Assembly: GCA_963575745.1 (NCBI GenBank)
Contig: CAUYUJ010008147.1
Location: 471,748-496,747 of the forward strand
Source: Prorocentrum cordatum
Lineage: Eukaryota; Sar; Dinophyceae; Prorocentrales; Prorocentraceae
Length of the DNA stretch: 25,000 nt
Direction of reading: 5' to 3'
In this document: one piece after another, positions 1 through 8,561 of the stretch
Numbering within the stretch: position 1 is the stretch's first letter
How the letters are laid out: every line of letters begins with the position of its first letter
The notes under the pieces: model-generated
The model's input: only the letters and a program-made list of their open reading frames with translations
The model's database searches: none
Told to the model about the DNA's origin: nothing
Program-made: the position numbers and the translations under genes

Positions 1-151
1 GGCCTTCTTGGAGGACGTCTTGGAGGGCTTCTTGGGCCGTCTTGGAGGCCATCTTGAGCGTCTTGGAGACTTCTTGGGCCGTCTTGGGGGCCTCTTGGGG
101 CCGTGTCTTGGGCCTCTTGGGCGATCTTTGTGGGCGCATGGGCCGTCTCGG

Positions 152-236
152 GCCGTCGGAAGGCAGAAAAAAAGGCACACGCCACAATCCTTCAAAACCA
201 ATTGGGAATCAAGGATTTTGGCCTTTTCGGGCCTTC
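152..236. repeat. Interspersed core element, copy 1
   Basis: A roughly 85 bp non-array segment opens with GCCGTCGGAA and closes with GATTTTGGCCTTTTCGGG. It aligns almost without gaps to the segment at 507-592, sharing both ends and an internal CCTTCAAA, while the rest of the middle differs. Confidence 0.7.
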
Positions 237-506
237 CTGGAGGCCCTCTTGGAGGCCTCTTGGGCCGTCTTGGGCCATCTTAGGGCCATCCTGGTGGGTT
301 CCTGGCGCGTGTGACGCCGTCGGAAGCCGTCTTGGGGGCCTTTCTGGGCCGACTTAGGGCCTTCTTGGGGCGCTTCGGGGCCGTCTTGGGCCGTCTTCGG
401 GCCCTCTTGGGGCCGTCTTGGAGGCGTCTGGGGCTGTCATGGGGCTCTCTTGGGGGCCTCTTGGGCGATCTTGGGGCGATCTTGGGAGCCTCTTGGGCAG
501 TCTTGA

Positions 507-592
507 GCCGTCGGAAATCCGAAAGGGCGCAAATGCCAGCATCCTTCAAACACCTAAGGACAATCACTGATTTTGGCCTTGTCGGGCCTTCC
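507..592. repeat. Interspersed core element, copy 2
   Basis: Same conserved ends as copy 1 (GCCGTCGGAA at the left, GATTTTGGCCTTGTCGGG at the right) with a divergent interior. It is flanked on both sides by CTTGG units. Confidence 0.7.
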
Positions 593-1039
593 TGGAAGAC
601 CTCGCGGAGGCCTCTTGGGCCGTCTTTGAGGCCTCTTGCGGGCCTTTTGGGCCGTCGTAGACTATCTTGAGGCCATCTTGCGCCGTCTTGGGTGCATCTT
701 GGAGCCATTTTAGACGTCTTTGAGACCATCTTGGCTGTCTTGGAGGCATCTTGGAGGCCATCCTGGGCCATCTTGGCCGTCTGGGAGACCATCTTGGGCC
801 AACTTGGGGCAACAAAGGCATTGACGGACGGATTTTCGGGAATCTCCTGGGGCCCGGGCGGGACGGGCCGAAACACCAGGGGGAGTGCTTTTGAAAAAAG
901 AAGCAAAACCAGAACCGTAATAGTCTAGCACGCCAGGCACCCCTGCGATGAATCGACAGGGGACGGCGGATCTAATGGCCTTCGGCACATCCCGCCACCA
1001 TTCCTGGGTTGTGGGTCATAGGCCTCTAGGATGTTCGTT

Positions 1040-1560
1040 GGGATGTCACGGGAGGCCTCTCGGGGTCCGTTTTGATGCCTCTTTGGGGGCCGTTTTTGGG
1101 CTTCTTCGGGCGTCTTGGGGGCCTCTTGGGGGTGTTTTGGAGCCTCTTGGGTGATTCTTGGAGATTTCTTGGGGCCTCCCGGGCCCTCTTGGTGGGGAAG
1201 ACGTGGATTTTCAGTTCGTGTTCCCCTTCTTGGGCCGTTCTTGGGGCTGTCTTTGGGCCGCCTTGGGCGCCTCTGGTGCCGTTGTAGAGCCCTTTGCCGT
1301 ATTGGGGCCCTCGTGGAGGCTTCTTGGGCGGTCTTGGGGCGGTCTTTGGGGCTTCTTGGACCGTCTTGGAGCTCTTGGAGCGTCGGAAGCTTGAAAAGTC
1401 GAGGAACCCTGAAACTTTGACAAACCTCAGGCCAAAAGGCCCATGGGGCTATCGTGGGGCGCCTCGAAGGCTTCTTAAGCCGTCTTGGGGCCACCTTGGG
1501 GGTCTTGGAGCGATCGTGCGGCGATTCGGGGCTCTGTTTGAGCGTCTGGGCGGGCCTTCT
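1040..1560. repeat. Degenerate CTTGG-unit array, block 2
   Basis: Same 10-11 bp unit and orientation as block 1. It contains a partial core at 1380-1445 that keeps the GCGTCGGAAG left end but has lost the GATTTTGG right end, showing CCAAAAGG instead. About 135 bp of non-array DNA separates it from block 1; I see no gene there. Confidence 0.8.
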
Positions 1561-1981
1561 GGGGCCCGACAAAAGTCATGCGACAACGCCCCAGGCACGC
1601 TGCGCTAGGTCCCCGAAGACTTGTGAAATTGCCCCAGGGAGCGCCCCCAGGGAAGGCTGGAAGGGGGAGGGGATCAGCCATACGTTTCCACCCCTGGCAA
1701 GCGGGAGTCGGCGGATTCTGAGACGACGTCTTCGGAGCGTTTCCCGATGCGAAGGCGCTCTTTTCCGAGCGTCTGCCAGTTCTTTGGATAATTAGGCTCA
1801 CGCCGCGTTGACGCCGCGGCGACCGACCCCAGCGGGCGTGCACGTCTGAACGCCGCCAGCGGCCGGGCGTCGGCCGCATCGGACGACCCGACCTGTGCCG
1901 TCAGAAAGCCGTGAGGGCTCAGGTCGGAGCGGTGCAGGAGGTGTCGGGGACCAGCGACCAGGTGGACTCGCCAGGAGCCAG

Positions 1982-2003
1982 CCGCAGCCCTTTTGGGCTC
2001 AAG
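1982..2003 (+). other. Candidate degenerate spliced-leader relic
   Basis: Compared with the dinoflagellate spliced-leader exon, this stretch keeps CCG, AGCC, TTTTGG and GCTCAAG in order, with two substitutions and one extra G. It lies about 95 bp upstream of the ATG at 2099, which opens a frame with a signal-peptide-like start. Such relics arise when trans-spliced mRNAs are reverse-transcribed back into the genome. The match is imperfect, so chance similarity is possible. Confidence 0.5.
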
Positions 2004-2098
2004 GAGGCAGCGATCGACCACGACCGCCAAATTTCAGTGCACGGGAAGTGCTGCCGAGGCGGCCCCCGCGCCTACAGCATTCGCGGAACCTTTGCGGG

Positions 2099-2582
2099 AT
2101 GCTCCCGGCGGTGTTCATGGTGACCCTTTCCGCGGCGGTGACCGGTTTCGCCCTGGAGAGTGACGCGTCCAGCGGGGGCAGCCCAGCGGAGGAGGAGCAG
2201 AACCACTCTGCGTTCCAGGCCTTCGTCGCCGACCTCCTCAACCAGTCGAGGAGGAAAGCGTTGCGCGAACAGGACTTTCGGAGGTCCAGACGGCCTTCTT
2301 GGATCTGCGCCGGTGGCGCCGCCAGGGGGGCCCAGCGTCGACCCGAGGAGTCCGTGCGGAGGTCCCAGAGTGTATGTTTTTGCCGTTTTCTGCTCCCCGA
2401 GCCAGAAGACGACCCCCCTCGGCAGCCAGGGCTTGCAGCTGCCCATCGAGCGGAGGCCCAGGTTCTTCAGCGGCCTCTCGGGGAAGTGCCCGGACGGGCG
2501 GCCGAGGCTGCAGAGTGGCGCCGCCGCGGCGAAGGAGGGCAGCTGCGAGACGCAGCACCTCGACATCAATGCCATGGACTAG
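2099..2582 (+). CDS. Putative small secreted protein, possibly with a 34-nt intron
   Basis: The frame opens at 2099 with a short hydrophobic N-terminus (MLPAVFMVTLSAAVTGFAL) that looks like a signal peptide, followed by an acidic then basic stretch. Codons strongly favour G or C at third positions. A second frame with equally biased codons runs from 2406 to a TAG at 2580-2582 and ends in NAMD. Removing 2372-2405, which starts GTATGT, carries a pyrimidine-rich middle and ends CCAG, joins the two in phase and gives about 149 residues. Without splicing the first frame runs on to 2605. A third frame around 2281-2370 also looks coding-like, so an indel is an alternative. I do not recognise the family. 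The upstream spliced-leader-like relic supports a retroposed origin. Confidence 0.45.
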
Positions 2583-2624
2583 GGGCGTGGCTGTTCTCTA
2601 TGTAGGCCTCCCACATCGGGTTGG

Positions 2625-2782
2625 AGGATCGCGCCGCATCGCCGATGCATCGCCGACGACTCGATGTGGAGCCCGATTTTGTTTTGCTGGCGTCGCCGAT
2701 GCACCGCCGACGCAGATGCATCCTCGATGCATCGACGATGTGGCACGATCTTCCGACCCCAGCTACTCGGACCCCATCTAGG
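2625..2782. repeat. Hairpin-rich GATGCATCG dispersed repeat, copy 1
   Basis: Shares with 5373-5516 the order GCGCCGCATCGCCGATGCATCG, AGCCCGATTT, GTCGCCGATGCA, then CGACCCC and CTCGGACCC. It contains the palindrome CGATGCATCG at 2725-2734. No coding function is evident. It may be a small non-autonomous mobile element, but I could not define terminal repeats or a target duplication. Confidence 0.7.
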
Positions 2783-2885
2783 AGCTAGGGGGCCTCGTGC
2801 CTGTTCGGACGGGCGCATAATCAGAGGACGTTTTTTTTGTTTTGTTCTGGCGATAACGGGCGTCTCTAGGGGTGGTGGTGGAGCC

Positions 2886-2914
2886 GGCCACGTCATGATT
2901 CGCGCCCGCGCCGT
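2886..2914 (-). repeat. 29 bp CGCGAAT-TGACGTG motif, inverted copy
   Basis: Read on the minus strand it matches 4861-4889 at 25 of 29 positions by hand count. The shared core is GGCGCGAATC followed by TGACGTG. Function unknown. Confidence 0.5.
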
Positions 2915-3029
2915 CTGGGCATGCTTAGGAACGGCTAATTTCTAGACGGTTCGCGTAACCCCACCAGCCCATCAAGAACCGATGCTCAAAGGAATTGACC
3001 GATCAGGGAAGTGGGCAGCACACAGAGGA

Positions 3030-3510
3030 AGGGTCCCCCAGTGGAGGCCTCTTGGAGCGTCTTGGGGGCCTCTTGGCGGTCCCGGACGCCTCTTAAAGCG
3101 TCTTGGCTGCCTCGGAGAGCTTCTTGGGGCCTCTTGGGGGTCTCTGGGCCTCTTGGGCGCCTGTTGGGGCCTCTTGGGGCCGTCTGGGCGCCTCTTGGGG
3201 GCCTCTTGGGACGCTTTTGGGAGCCTTGGGTGCGTTCTTGGAGCCCTCTTGGACCATCTTGGAGCCATCTTGAGGCCTCGGATGGCCATCGGAAGCGACA
3301 AGGTGAGAAAGCTCCAAGCATTGATTGTCCTAATGGTTTTGGAAGGATTTTGGCCTCTTCGGGGCCTCCTGGGGGAGCTCTTTGGCCACTTGGAGCGGTC
3401 TTGGGGGCCTCTTGGAGCATCGTGGGAGCCATCTTGAGGCATCTTGGGATATCTTGAGCCATCTTGGAGATCATCTTGGGCTCTCCCAGGCGCTCTTGGA
3501 GTCATCTTAA
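3030..3510. repeat. Degenerate CTTGG-unit array, block 3
   Basis: Successive units measured at 3055-3230 are mostly 10 or 11 bp, averaging near 10.5 bp. Orientation matches blocks 1 and 2. A core element lies inside at 3284-3366. Confidence 0.85.
3284..3366. repeat. Interspersed core element, copy 4
   Basis: Opens with GCCATCGGAAG and closes with GGATTTTGGCCTCTTCGGGG, the same two ends as the cores at 152 and 507 over nearly the same length, while the middle is largely different. Confidence 0.65.
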
Positions 3511-3516
3511 GCATTG

Positions 3517-3536
3517 CCCCCCCCCCCCCCCCCCCC
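3517..3536. repeat. Poly-C run of 20
   Basis: Twenty consecutive C residues end array block 3. Directly after it comes a variant core containing TTATTAAAATCAGTGATTTGG. Confidence 0.95.
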
Positions 3537-4200
3537 AGGAGGGTAAAATGTGACCACAACCTTATTAAAATCAGTGATTTGGCATTGTCGCCGAAGTCTC
3601 CCGGGCGGGAGGAGATCCAGAGGCGCGCAAGCCTCCGCACCGTGGGCTCGGTGAGGCAGGGGGCGGTCGCGCGCGGGCAGGTCCTCGGGTTCAGTTTCGG
3701 TCGCGAGGCTACGTGAGGACTTGCCTCCAAACCTCCCGTGGCCCTGCTCTGGAGATGGGTGGGATCCCCGCCCCGCCACGCGAGGGCGCAGGCATGCCTG
3801 GGCATCGCTCGACCACCCGCCGCCGCCCTGCAGAACGCCGGCTGTCGCTCGCGGGCCATACGCGCGAGCGGCCGGGCAGATTGGCGACCGCAGGGGCGCA
3901 CGGCCACGCCCGAAGCAACAAAACATATAATAAGTGATTTGGGCGTTGTCGCCGAGGCCTCTTGGAGCGTCTTGGGTGGCTCTGGGGGGCCTCTTGGGGC
4001 CTCTTGGGGGTCTCTGGGGAGCCTCTTGGGGGCATCCTGGGGGCCTCTTGGCCACCTCTTGGGGCCTCCTGGCCACCTCTTGGGGCCCTCTTAGGGCACC
4101 CTTGGGAGCGCTCGTGGGGCCATCTCGGAGGCCAAAATGGGGCCCACACCGTAGTAAAACTAATGATTTTGGCTTCCTCGCCGAGGCCGTTTTGGACGCC
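3537..4200. repeat. Variant core elements and array block 4
   Basis: Three AT-richer segments (about 3545-3600, 3915-3960 and 4145-4192) share the pattern AAAAT or ATAAT, then AGTGATTTGG or AATGATTTTGG, then GTCGCCGA or CTCGCCGAGG. CTTGG units fill 3955-4120. Between 3600 and 3915 is GC-rich sequence without a gene I can support. Confidence 0.6.
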
Positions 4201-4386
4201 CTGACCGCTCGCGTGGCGCCCCGTCCTGGTCCAGAGGTTGGGGTAGTGGGAGAGGTCAATACCCCCTGCCCGCCCGCAAGCCGTCTCGCTCACTCCCACC
4301 CGCCCTCCCAACACATACGTAGCACCCGAGTCTGGCCCGAGCCTGAGCATATTCAGCAGTCGTCTTTGGATGGGCAGCTACTGGGG

Positions 4387-4392
4387 GCCAAT

Positions 4393-4430
<38 letters not shown>

Positions 4431-4580
4431 CCCCGCTGCCAAACCGCCGCCGCCGCCGCAGCCGCTGCCGCCACCGCCACCGCCACCGCCGCCGCCGCCG
4501 CAGCCGCCGCCGCCGCCGCAGCCGCCGCAGCAGCCGCCGCCGCAGCCGCCGCAGCCGCCGCAGCCGCCGCCGCCGCCGCC
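4387..4580. repeat. CCG/CAG trinucleotide tract
   Basis: Almost pure CCG repeats with interspersed CAG and CCA triplets. The poly-Pro, poly-Ala, poly-Arg and poly-Gly frames it opens are taken as artefacts. Confidence 0.95.
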
Positions 4581-4590
4581 AAGTGTACTA

Positions 4591-4704
4591 TGTATTGTTT
4601 TTTGACAGGGATGGTGGGGGGGGGCCGCGTCGGGTTGGCTTCGCATGATCGAATTTGGAGGCAGAGTGTGGTTTGCATTGTTTTTTACAAGGGATGGTGG
4701 GGGG
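4591..4704. repeat. Short direct duplication 83 bp apart
   Basis: ATTGTTTTTT followed by GGGATGGTGGGGGG occurs at about 4594-4621 and again at 4677-4704, with GACA and ACAA respectively between the two halves. Confidence 0.75.
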
Positions 4705-4860
4705 TTGTTGTCATGGACCCTGGTTGGCCCCCAGTCGCCCGGGGGAGGGGGTGTTTATAAATAGGGAACAATGATAAACCCCTCCCGAAAGGGAAGAAAG
4801 GGGGTTGGAAGAGGAAGCGCTCTAGACCACCAACGCCCAGAGGGCTGGTGGGATTTTGAG

Positions 4861-4889
4861 TCGGCGCCGGCGCGAATCGTGACGTGACC
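4861..4889 (+). repeat. 29 bp CGCGAAT-TGACGTG motif, direct copy 1
   Basis: Contains GGCGCGAATCGTGACGTGACC and matches the reverse complement of 2886-2914 with four differences. Confidence 0.5.
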
Positions 4890-4926
4890 AGGGAGGGGGA
4901 GGGGGGGGGAGCGGGGCCTTTCACGG

Positions 4927-4955
4927 GCGCCATCGCGAATGATTACGAAGCCGGC
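4927..4955 (+). repeat. 29 bp CGCGAAT motif, direct copy 2 (diverged)
   Basis: Matches the minus-strand reading of 2886-2914 at 22 of 29 positions by hand, including CGCGAAT, ACG and the closing GCCGGC. It starts 66 bp after copy 1. Confidence 0.4.
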
Positions 4956-5372
4956 TTTTTTAGGATACAACTTCTAGCAGAGTAAATTCAGCATCGGCGC
5001 TGGGATATCCATGGCCGAAGACCGGCCACATCGGGCGTCATTCCGATTATTCACGCTGCACCAGACTTTAGCCTTCATCAGTTAGGGTTGATTTGGCTCA
5101 ACGGCCCTTCTTCGACATTATTCGCATTTTGACGTTCTTACGAAGACCTCCCAGGAGTTGTTTCCTGACATGATTTGATACACGGCCATTACAGCGCTCT
5201 GTGCATATCGAGGACGGCTACGGCCCGACACCGCTGCCCCCCTGCCTCTTCGGGACACGCCTGCTGCGGACGGGTGTTCTAGGAGCCGGCTTGAGCATCG
5301 GATGCGATTGAAGCGATGGTGCGATGGTATTCTTTCCCGTCTCTCAGATGGGGCCAGAGAACATGGGATCAG
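4956..5372. other. Intergenic stretch without a supported gene
   Basis: Mixed-composition DNA of moderate GC. I see no domain, RNA gene or repeat beyond a TGGGATCAGAGG word at about 5364 that recurs near 5568, either side of the hairpin repeat. Confidence 0.5.
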
Positions 5373-5516
5373 AGGATTGCGCCGCATCGCCGATGCATCG
5401 CCGGTGCATCGTCGATGCGGCGCGATCTGCAGCCCGATTTGTTTCCGGCCGACGTCGCCGATGCATCGGCGATGCGGCGCGATACCCCGACCCCATTTAC
5501 TCGGACCCTATTCGGG
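5373..5516. repeat. Hairpin-rich GATGCATCG dispersed repeat, copy 2
   Basis: Homologous to 2625-2782. Bases 5379-5400 pair with 5402-5423 at 20 of 22 positions, leaving almost no loop, so a cruciform is possible. A perfect 16 bp palindrome, CGCCGATGCATCGGCG, lies at 5456-5471. The word TGGGATCAGAGG occurs just before the repeat and again about 50 bp after it. Confidence 0.75.
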
Positions 5517-5609
5517 ATGCCTCTAATTTCGCAGGCATGTTCCCCCAGCTACTGCCGCAACGATTCTGGGATCAGAGGGGCAGGGATCCGCACGACTGCC
5601 TTCGACGCC

Positions 5610-5985
5610 CTTGTGCTCGGGGCTGCCTTGGGGCTCTTTTCAGGTCCTCTTGGGCCTTCTTGGGGTCGCTCTTGGGCCATCTTGGGGCCCTCGTCTTCAG
5701 AGGCCGTCCCGGAGGCCCCTGTGGGCCGTCTTGGGGATCTAAGTGCCATTTGCACGTCTTCGGGCTCTCTTGGGCTGTTTGGGGCCCTCCTGGGCTGTCT
5801 TGGGGGGCTGTTTCGAGCCACCTTTGGGTTCATATTGGGCGATTCTTGGGGTATCTTTGCGGCCTGTCGGGGGCATTTGGGGAACCTCTTGGGCCATCCT
5901 GTGCGGTATTCGCGGCATTTTGAGCCCCCCTGGGGCCATCCTGAGACTCATCGGGTGTTCTTGGGGCCGTCTTGAAGCGATCGGG
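5610..5985. repeat. Degenerate CTTGG-unit array, block 5
   Basis: The unit and orientation match the earlier blocks but are more diverged, with TTCGGGCTCT and TTTGGGTTC variants. I see no full core element here. Confidence 0.75.
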
Positions 5986-6131
5986 AGACGTCTGAGCAGT
6001 ACGACGTGGGAAAGGTGAACGCATTGAGCACATGCTTTGTTTCCCAACCATCCTGTGGTGTTGGGTCTTCGTTTTGAAGAGACGGTCCGCGCGCTCCCTC
6101 CCTCCTTCCTTCCTCCTCCCCTACTCCCTGC

Positions 6132-7175
6132 ACCGCCCGCATGCGTCACGCACACCCAATTCGGCGCACCCCTCACACGTTTCGTGGCCCCATAGGGAGC
6201 TCCACTGAAGGCCCCAGCGCCGCCGCCCGCATGCGTCACGCACGCCCTATTCAGCACCCCTCACGTTCGTGGCCCCATGAAGGCTCCAGTGCCACCGCCC
6301 GCATGCGTCAAGCACACCCATGTCGGCGCACCCCTCACACGTTTCGTGGCCCCATAGGGAGCTCCACTGAAGGCCCCAGCGCCACCGCCCGCATGCGTCA
6401 CGCACACTCACTTCGGCACACCCCTCACACGTTTCGTGGCCCCACAGGGAGCTCCACCGAAGGCCCCAGAGCCACCGCCCGCATGCGTCACGCACACCCA
6501 CTTCGGCACACCCCTCACACGTTTCGTGGCTCCATAGGGAGCCCCACCGAAGGCCCCAGTGCCACTGCCCGCATGCGTCACGCACACCCATTTCGGCACA
6601 CCCCTCACACGTTTCGTGGCCCCATTGGGAACTCCACCGAAGGCCCCAGTGCCACTGCCCGCATGCGTCACGCACACCCATTTCGGCACACCCCTCACAC
6701 GTTTCGTGGCCCCATTGGGAGCTCCACCGAAGGTCCCAGCGCCACCGCCCGCTTGCGTCACGCACGCCCAATTCGGCGCACCCCTCACACGTTTCGTGGC
6801 TCCATGGGAGCTCCACCGAAGGCCCCGGAACCACCGCCCGCATGCGCCACGCACACCCAATTCGGCACACCCCTCACACGTTTCGTGGCCCCACAGGGAG
6901 CTCCACCGAAGACGCCAGTGGCTGCGTTCGCATGCGTCCACCGCACCCATTTCGGCACACCCATCACACGCGTCGCGGCACCCTAGGAAGCTCCACCGAC
7001 GGCCCCAATTGTTGCGTTCCCATGTGCCCACCGCACCTATTTCTGCACACCTCCCACGCGTTTCGTGGCTCTATAGGGAATTTCACCGACAGCCCCAGTG
7101 GCTGCTCTCGCATGCGCCACCCAGACAAATGTTGGCACACCACTCACGCGTTTCGTGGCCCTATGGGGAGCTTTT
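6132..7175. repeat. 90 bp minisatellite, about 12 copies
   Basis: The anchor word GCATGCGTCA recurs at 6139, 6229, 6301, 6391, 6481, 6571 and 6661, with variants near 6751, 6840, 6930, 7020 and 7110. The period is 90 bp apart from one 72 bp copy, and copies decay towards the right end. Since 90 is divisible by three, long 30-residue-repeat frames open on both strands. Counting differences between the four copies starting at 6391, 6481, 6571 and 6661 gave 6, 3 and 6 changes in the three codon phases, so no frame shows a clear third-position excess. I do not call a gene. Confidence 0.9.
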
Positions 7176-8290
7176 CCGACTGCGATGCATACAACGACGG
7201 TGTTCTCAACTGCATATGGTGAGGTCCTTCGCCAGTTTTTCGTTTCTTTTTTCCCATGTGTTGCTCTCTCGAGGACTTTCGGGGGCTTTTTCGAGTTTGC
7301 CGTCTTAGGCTCTTGAGGCCATTTTCGGAGCCTGTTGATGCCTCTTGCGCTCCCTTGGCCGTGCCTGGGGGCGTTCCTCTGGGAATCCTCTGGCATCCTG
7401 GAGCGGCCAGGAGCGCGAGGGACCCCAAACTTTTTTCAAATCGCGGGACCCTCTAGCAGACAGTACAAAGGCGATAGAGCTAGAGAAGCAATCGACAAAA
7501 CACAACAAAGGTCACACAAAACACACAGCAGCTGTCCTTCACCGCCTTGCACCACGAGGAGGGCCCGTGGATCTTTTCACTCAGCGATCGATGTGTTCAG
7601 CATTCGTTGGTCGCCCACCGCGGCGAGTTCGGTGGAAAGACAGCCCTGCTGCACCCCCATGTACGAATAGTAGTCTGCTTGCCTAGTACGGGCTTTAATC
7701 TTCGCGAAAGAATGGAGTCTCCTACCCCTCAGTGGGGAAAGGAGCGAACGCGGACGGAGCGATCCTGATTCGAGTGACTAGCCAGCGATCGCGCGCCATG
7801 TAAAAGCTGTGCCTTTGCATTGGTAGATGCGTAACCATCTGTTTGACATCGGAAACTCATTTGTCCAGTCACGCTGTCACTGTGAGTGTGCCTACAGTAG
7901 CGTTCAACACTGTCACTCATGCTACGAGGTTTGTTCCCCGCATCTCCCGTGGGGTTCTCGTGTTCTGTGCTCCCCCCCGCGCAGGACTCGCACACCTCAC
8001 CCCTCTACCTTCTTCTCCAGCATAATCACCACTCACCCCCTCAATCGCTCACCCCCTCTCATCCCCTCGAGTGATTCTGAACCCTCCAAAGGAGCTGCGT
8101 AGCACCTCTACGTGTGTGGCAGTATGTAAATTTCACTTGTTGTGCCTGGGTCGGCAGGCGGGGCTTAGGACTGCTTGGCATGTGGTTACAGTTTGTATCT
8201 CGAGCTCATATTGTAATTACAGTTGTGCTTCATGTTTGTTGGAAGAGGCTCAAATTTGATGTGGCGTATCGGCGGCATGTATGTGTGCAA
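7176..8290. other. Long stretch without a supported gene
   Basis: About 7290-7410 resembles a decayed CTTGG array (TCTTGCGCTCCCTTGG and similar). The rest is lower-GC unique-looking sequence. A small inverted pair, CTCC-CCCC and GGGG-GGAG, lies near 7719-7745. I found no convincing coding frame, tRNA or spliced-leader match. Confidence 0.5.
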
Positions 8291-8293
8291 TTT

Positions 8294-8400
8294 ATGGTGT
8301 TAGGGTGGCGGAGGCATTCCAGACAGAGCAACGGTACCCACCGCTTTGCAGCGGCATCTACAGCAGCTCCACATTTTGCATTGGCTAGGGTTCTGCTAGG
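8294..8400 (+). repeat. Partial duplicate of the MOSC gene 5' segment
   Basis: This roughly 107 bp segment aligns with 8607-8713, sharing GGAGG, CCAGACAG, GGCATCT and CAGCAGCTCC in order. The similarity continues when both are translated in the same phase: MVLGWRRHSRQ here and MVVGRWRNARQ in the gene. It appears to be a broken tandem copy of the gene start, with no MOSC domain behind it. Confidence 0.65.
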
Positions 8401-8561
8401 GAGGGATTTTTTTCCATGAAAACACGTTGATGTCTGTAGTACTTGTTTCTGGCCGCATTCTCAGACATCTTCGTCATGCTACATCGGTCGGTGGGTCTCT
8501 TTCGGCTTGAGTTACGTGCGCCGTCCCCTGGGCGAACGGCAGCGTCTCACACCATCGAAGC

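Larger units (their letters stand above)
1..905. repeat. Degenerate CTTGG-unit array, block 1
   Basis: The block is built from units starting CTTGG followed by five or six bases such as GGCCT, AGCGT or GCCGT, so the spacing is mostly 10-11 bp with occasional 8 or 20 bp steps. Two non-array cores (152-236 and 507-592) interrupt it. The units lack stop codons in most frames, so long Pro/Arg/Lys-rich frames appear on the minus strand and Leu/Gly/Trp-rich ones on the plus strand. I treat these as by-products of the repeat, because several frames are open at once. A coding role on the minus strand is not excluded. Confidence 0.85.

Noticed and set aside
280-1572. Long minus-strand Pro/Arg/Lys-rich frames over the CTTGG arrays
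   Set aside because: Several frames are open at once because the repeat unit lacks stop codons; there is no independent coding signal.
4140-4175. CCGTAG followed 11 bp later by ATTTTGGCT, like a split spliced leader
   Set aside because: Sister copies of the same core at 3556 and 3925 lack the leader words, so the resemblance arises within the repeat family by chance.
4353-4678. Poly-Ala, poly-Gly and poly-Pro proteins
   Set aside because: They are direct translations of the CCG microsatellite in different frames.
6132-7175. CRISPR array
   Set aside because: The 90 bp unit is a continuous tandem repeat with no unique spacers, in a eukaryotic context.
7770-7800. tRNA-like GATTCGAGTGA
   Set aside because: No acceptor stem or anticodon arm can be formed around it. 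I found no tRNA or rRNA in the window.
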